This document shows positions 5,503-5,862 of a stretch of 5,862 nucleotides of DNA, piece by piece. A program made the translations under genes and the position numbers. Below the pieces are notes generated by a model. It worked only from the letters and a program-made list of their open reading frames with translations. It did not search any database and was not told the DNA's origin. Source of the DNA: an uncultured Spirochaetales bacterium (lineage in GTDB: Bacteria > Spirochaetota > Spirochaetia > Sphaerochaetales > Sphaerochaetaceae); the NCBI GenBank assembly GCA_937902565.1, contig CALFMX010000184.1:1-5862 (forward strand), given 5' to 3'. Position 1 is the stretch's first letter, and every line of letters starts with the position of its first letter.

Positions 5503-5862
5503 ATGACAATCCTCCTCCATGTCTGCTGTGGTCCGTGCAGCACCGCCTCCATCGAGCGCCTCCTTGGCGATGGGTGGCAGGTCGTGCTCTACTTTCCCAA
5601 CTCCAATATCTTCCCCGAAGCCGAACATACCCTGCGCTATGGGGAGCTCCTGAAGGTCGCCCGGCTCCACGGGCTTGAGGTTATCAAGGGGGAGTATGAC
5701 CACGAACGGTGGCTCGCCGCTGTCAGTGGCCTGGAGGCAGAGCGGGAGGGCGGCTTGCGGTGTGAAGCGTGCTTTGCCTACAACCTCAAGGAGGCCCGGG
5801 CCAAGGCGGTCGAGCTGGGGATCGAACACTTCACCACCACCTTGACCGTCAGCCGCTTCAAG
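5503..5862 (+). CDS. queH: Epoxyqueuosine reductase QueH, 3' end outside window
   Basis: The first 120 residues are present and the frame runs off the right edge. QueH (formerly DUF208) reduces epoxyqueuosine to queuosine in the wobble position of GUN-anticodon tRNAs. It is the non-cobalamin alternative to QueG and carries an iron-sulfur cluster. Visible signatures are the N-terminal LLHVCCGPCS (Cys8, Cys9, Cys12), YFPNSNIFPEAEH (30-42), which matches the family's YNPNIHP-like segment, LRCEACF (Cys87, Cys90), and HFTTTLTVSRFK at the edge. The two Cys pairs 8/9 and 87/90 agree with the cluster ligands known for the family. The ATG at 5503 is chosen because the conserved CCGPCS motif begins only seven residues later. 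It has no ribosome site, so a leaderless mRNA is likely. It is divergent from the TPR gene. Other queuosine genes are not in the window. Confidence 0.93.
   Translation, partial: MTILLHVCCGPCSTASIERLLGDGWQVVLYFPNSNIFPEAEHTLRYGELLKVARLHGLEVIKGEYDHERWLAAVSGLEAEREGGLRCEACFAYNLKEARAKAVELGIEHFTTTLTVSRFK

Noticed and set aside
5449..5829. Minus-strand open frame of 126 codons opposite queH
   Set aside because: It lies opposite the clear QueH coding sequence with its Cys motifs and shows no domain of its own.

Overview
The window is a compact, GC-rich (by eye about 60% G+C), gene-dense stretch of a bacterial chromosome. The patatin-like esterase has a signal peptide and a C-terminal region that looks like an outer-membrane beta-barrel. 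This implies a diderm (outer-membrane) organism, and MltG implies a peptidoglycan wall. The combination with QueH and an SdpR/SdpI pair, plus the style of the patatin protein, feels like a spirochaete of the Sphaerochaeta/Treponema group. That placement is inference from memory of the families, not something the sequence proves. No transposase, integrase, CRISPR array or other mobile-element signature was seen.

Layout, left to right. (1) 1-1104 (+): C-terminal and central part of an MltG-type endolytic murein transglycosylase. Its frame is open to the left edge, so the gene probably begins outside the window. (2) 1088-2006 (-): a two-gene sdpR-sdpI operon, an ArsR-type repressor followed by a six-helix SdpI membrane protein. 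The two genes overlap by 17 bp and have a good sigma70-type promoter whose -10/start region is covered by an inverted repeat. The 3' end of sdpI overlaps the 3' end of mltG by 17 bp. (3) 2007-2336: an intergenic stretch holding the sdpRI promoter, a Rho-independent terminator, a tRNA-Leu(CAA) gene on the minus strand and probable divergent promoters. (4) 2337-4367 (+): the signal-peptide/patatin/beta-barrel protein. (5) 4362-5420 (-): a membrane-anchored TPR protein of unknown function, overlapping the patatin gene tail-to-tail by 6 bp. (6) 5421-5502: a short divergent intergenic region with a 20-bp near-perfect palindrome at its centre. (7) 5503-5862 (+): the 5' part of queH, an iron-sulfur epoxyqueuosine reductase of the tRNA queuosine pathway, cut by the right edge.

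The genes do not form one pathway. Three of them concern the cell envelope (MltG, the patatin-barrel protein, SdpI) and two concern tRNA (tRNA-Leu, QueH). The most distinctive points are regulatory: the self-contained sdpRI control region, the palindromic -35 element shared by two divergent promoters, a probably leaderless queH mRNA, and two tail-to-tail gene overlaps with no terminator between. I see no convincing wholly new multi-gene system. The best candidates for a second look are the patatin-barrel protein with altered active-site motifs and the 5460-5479 palindrome.
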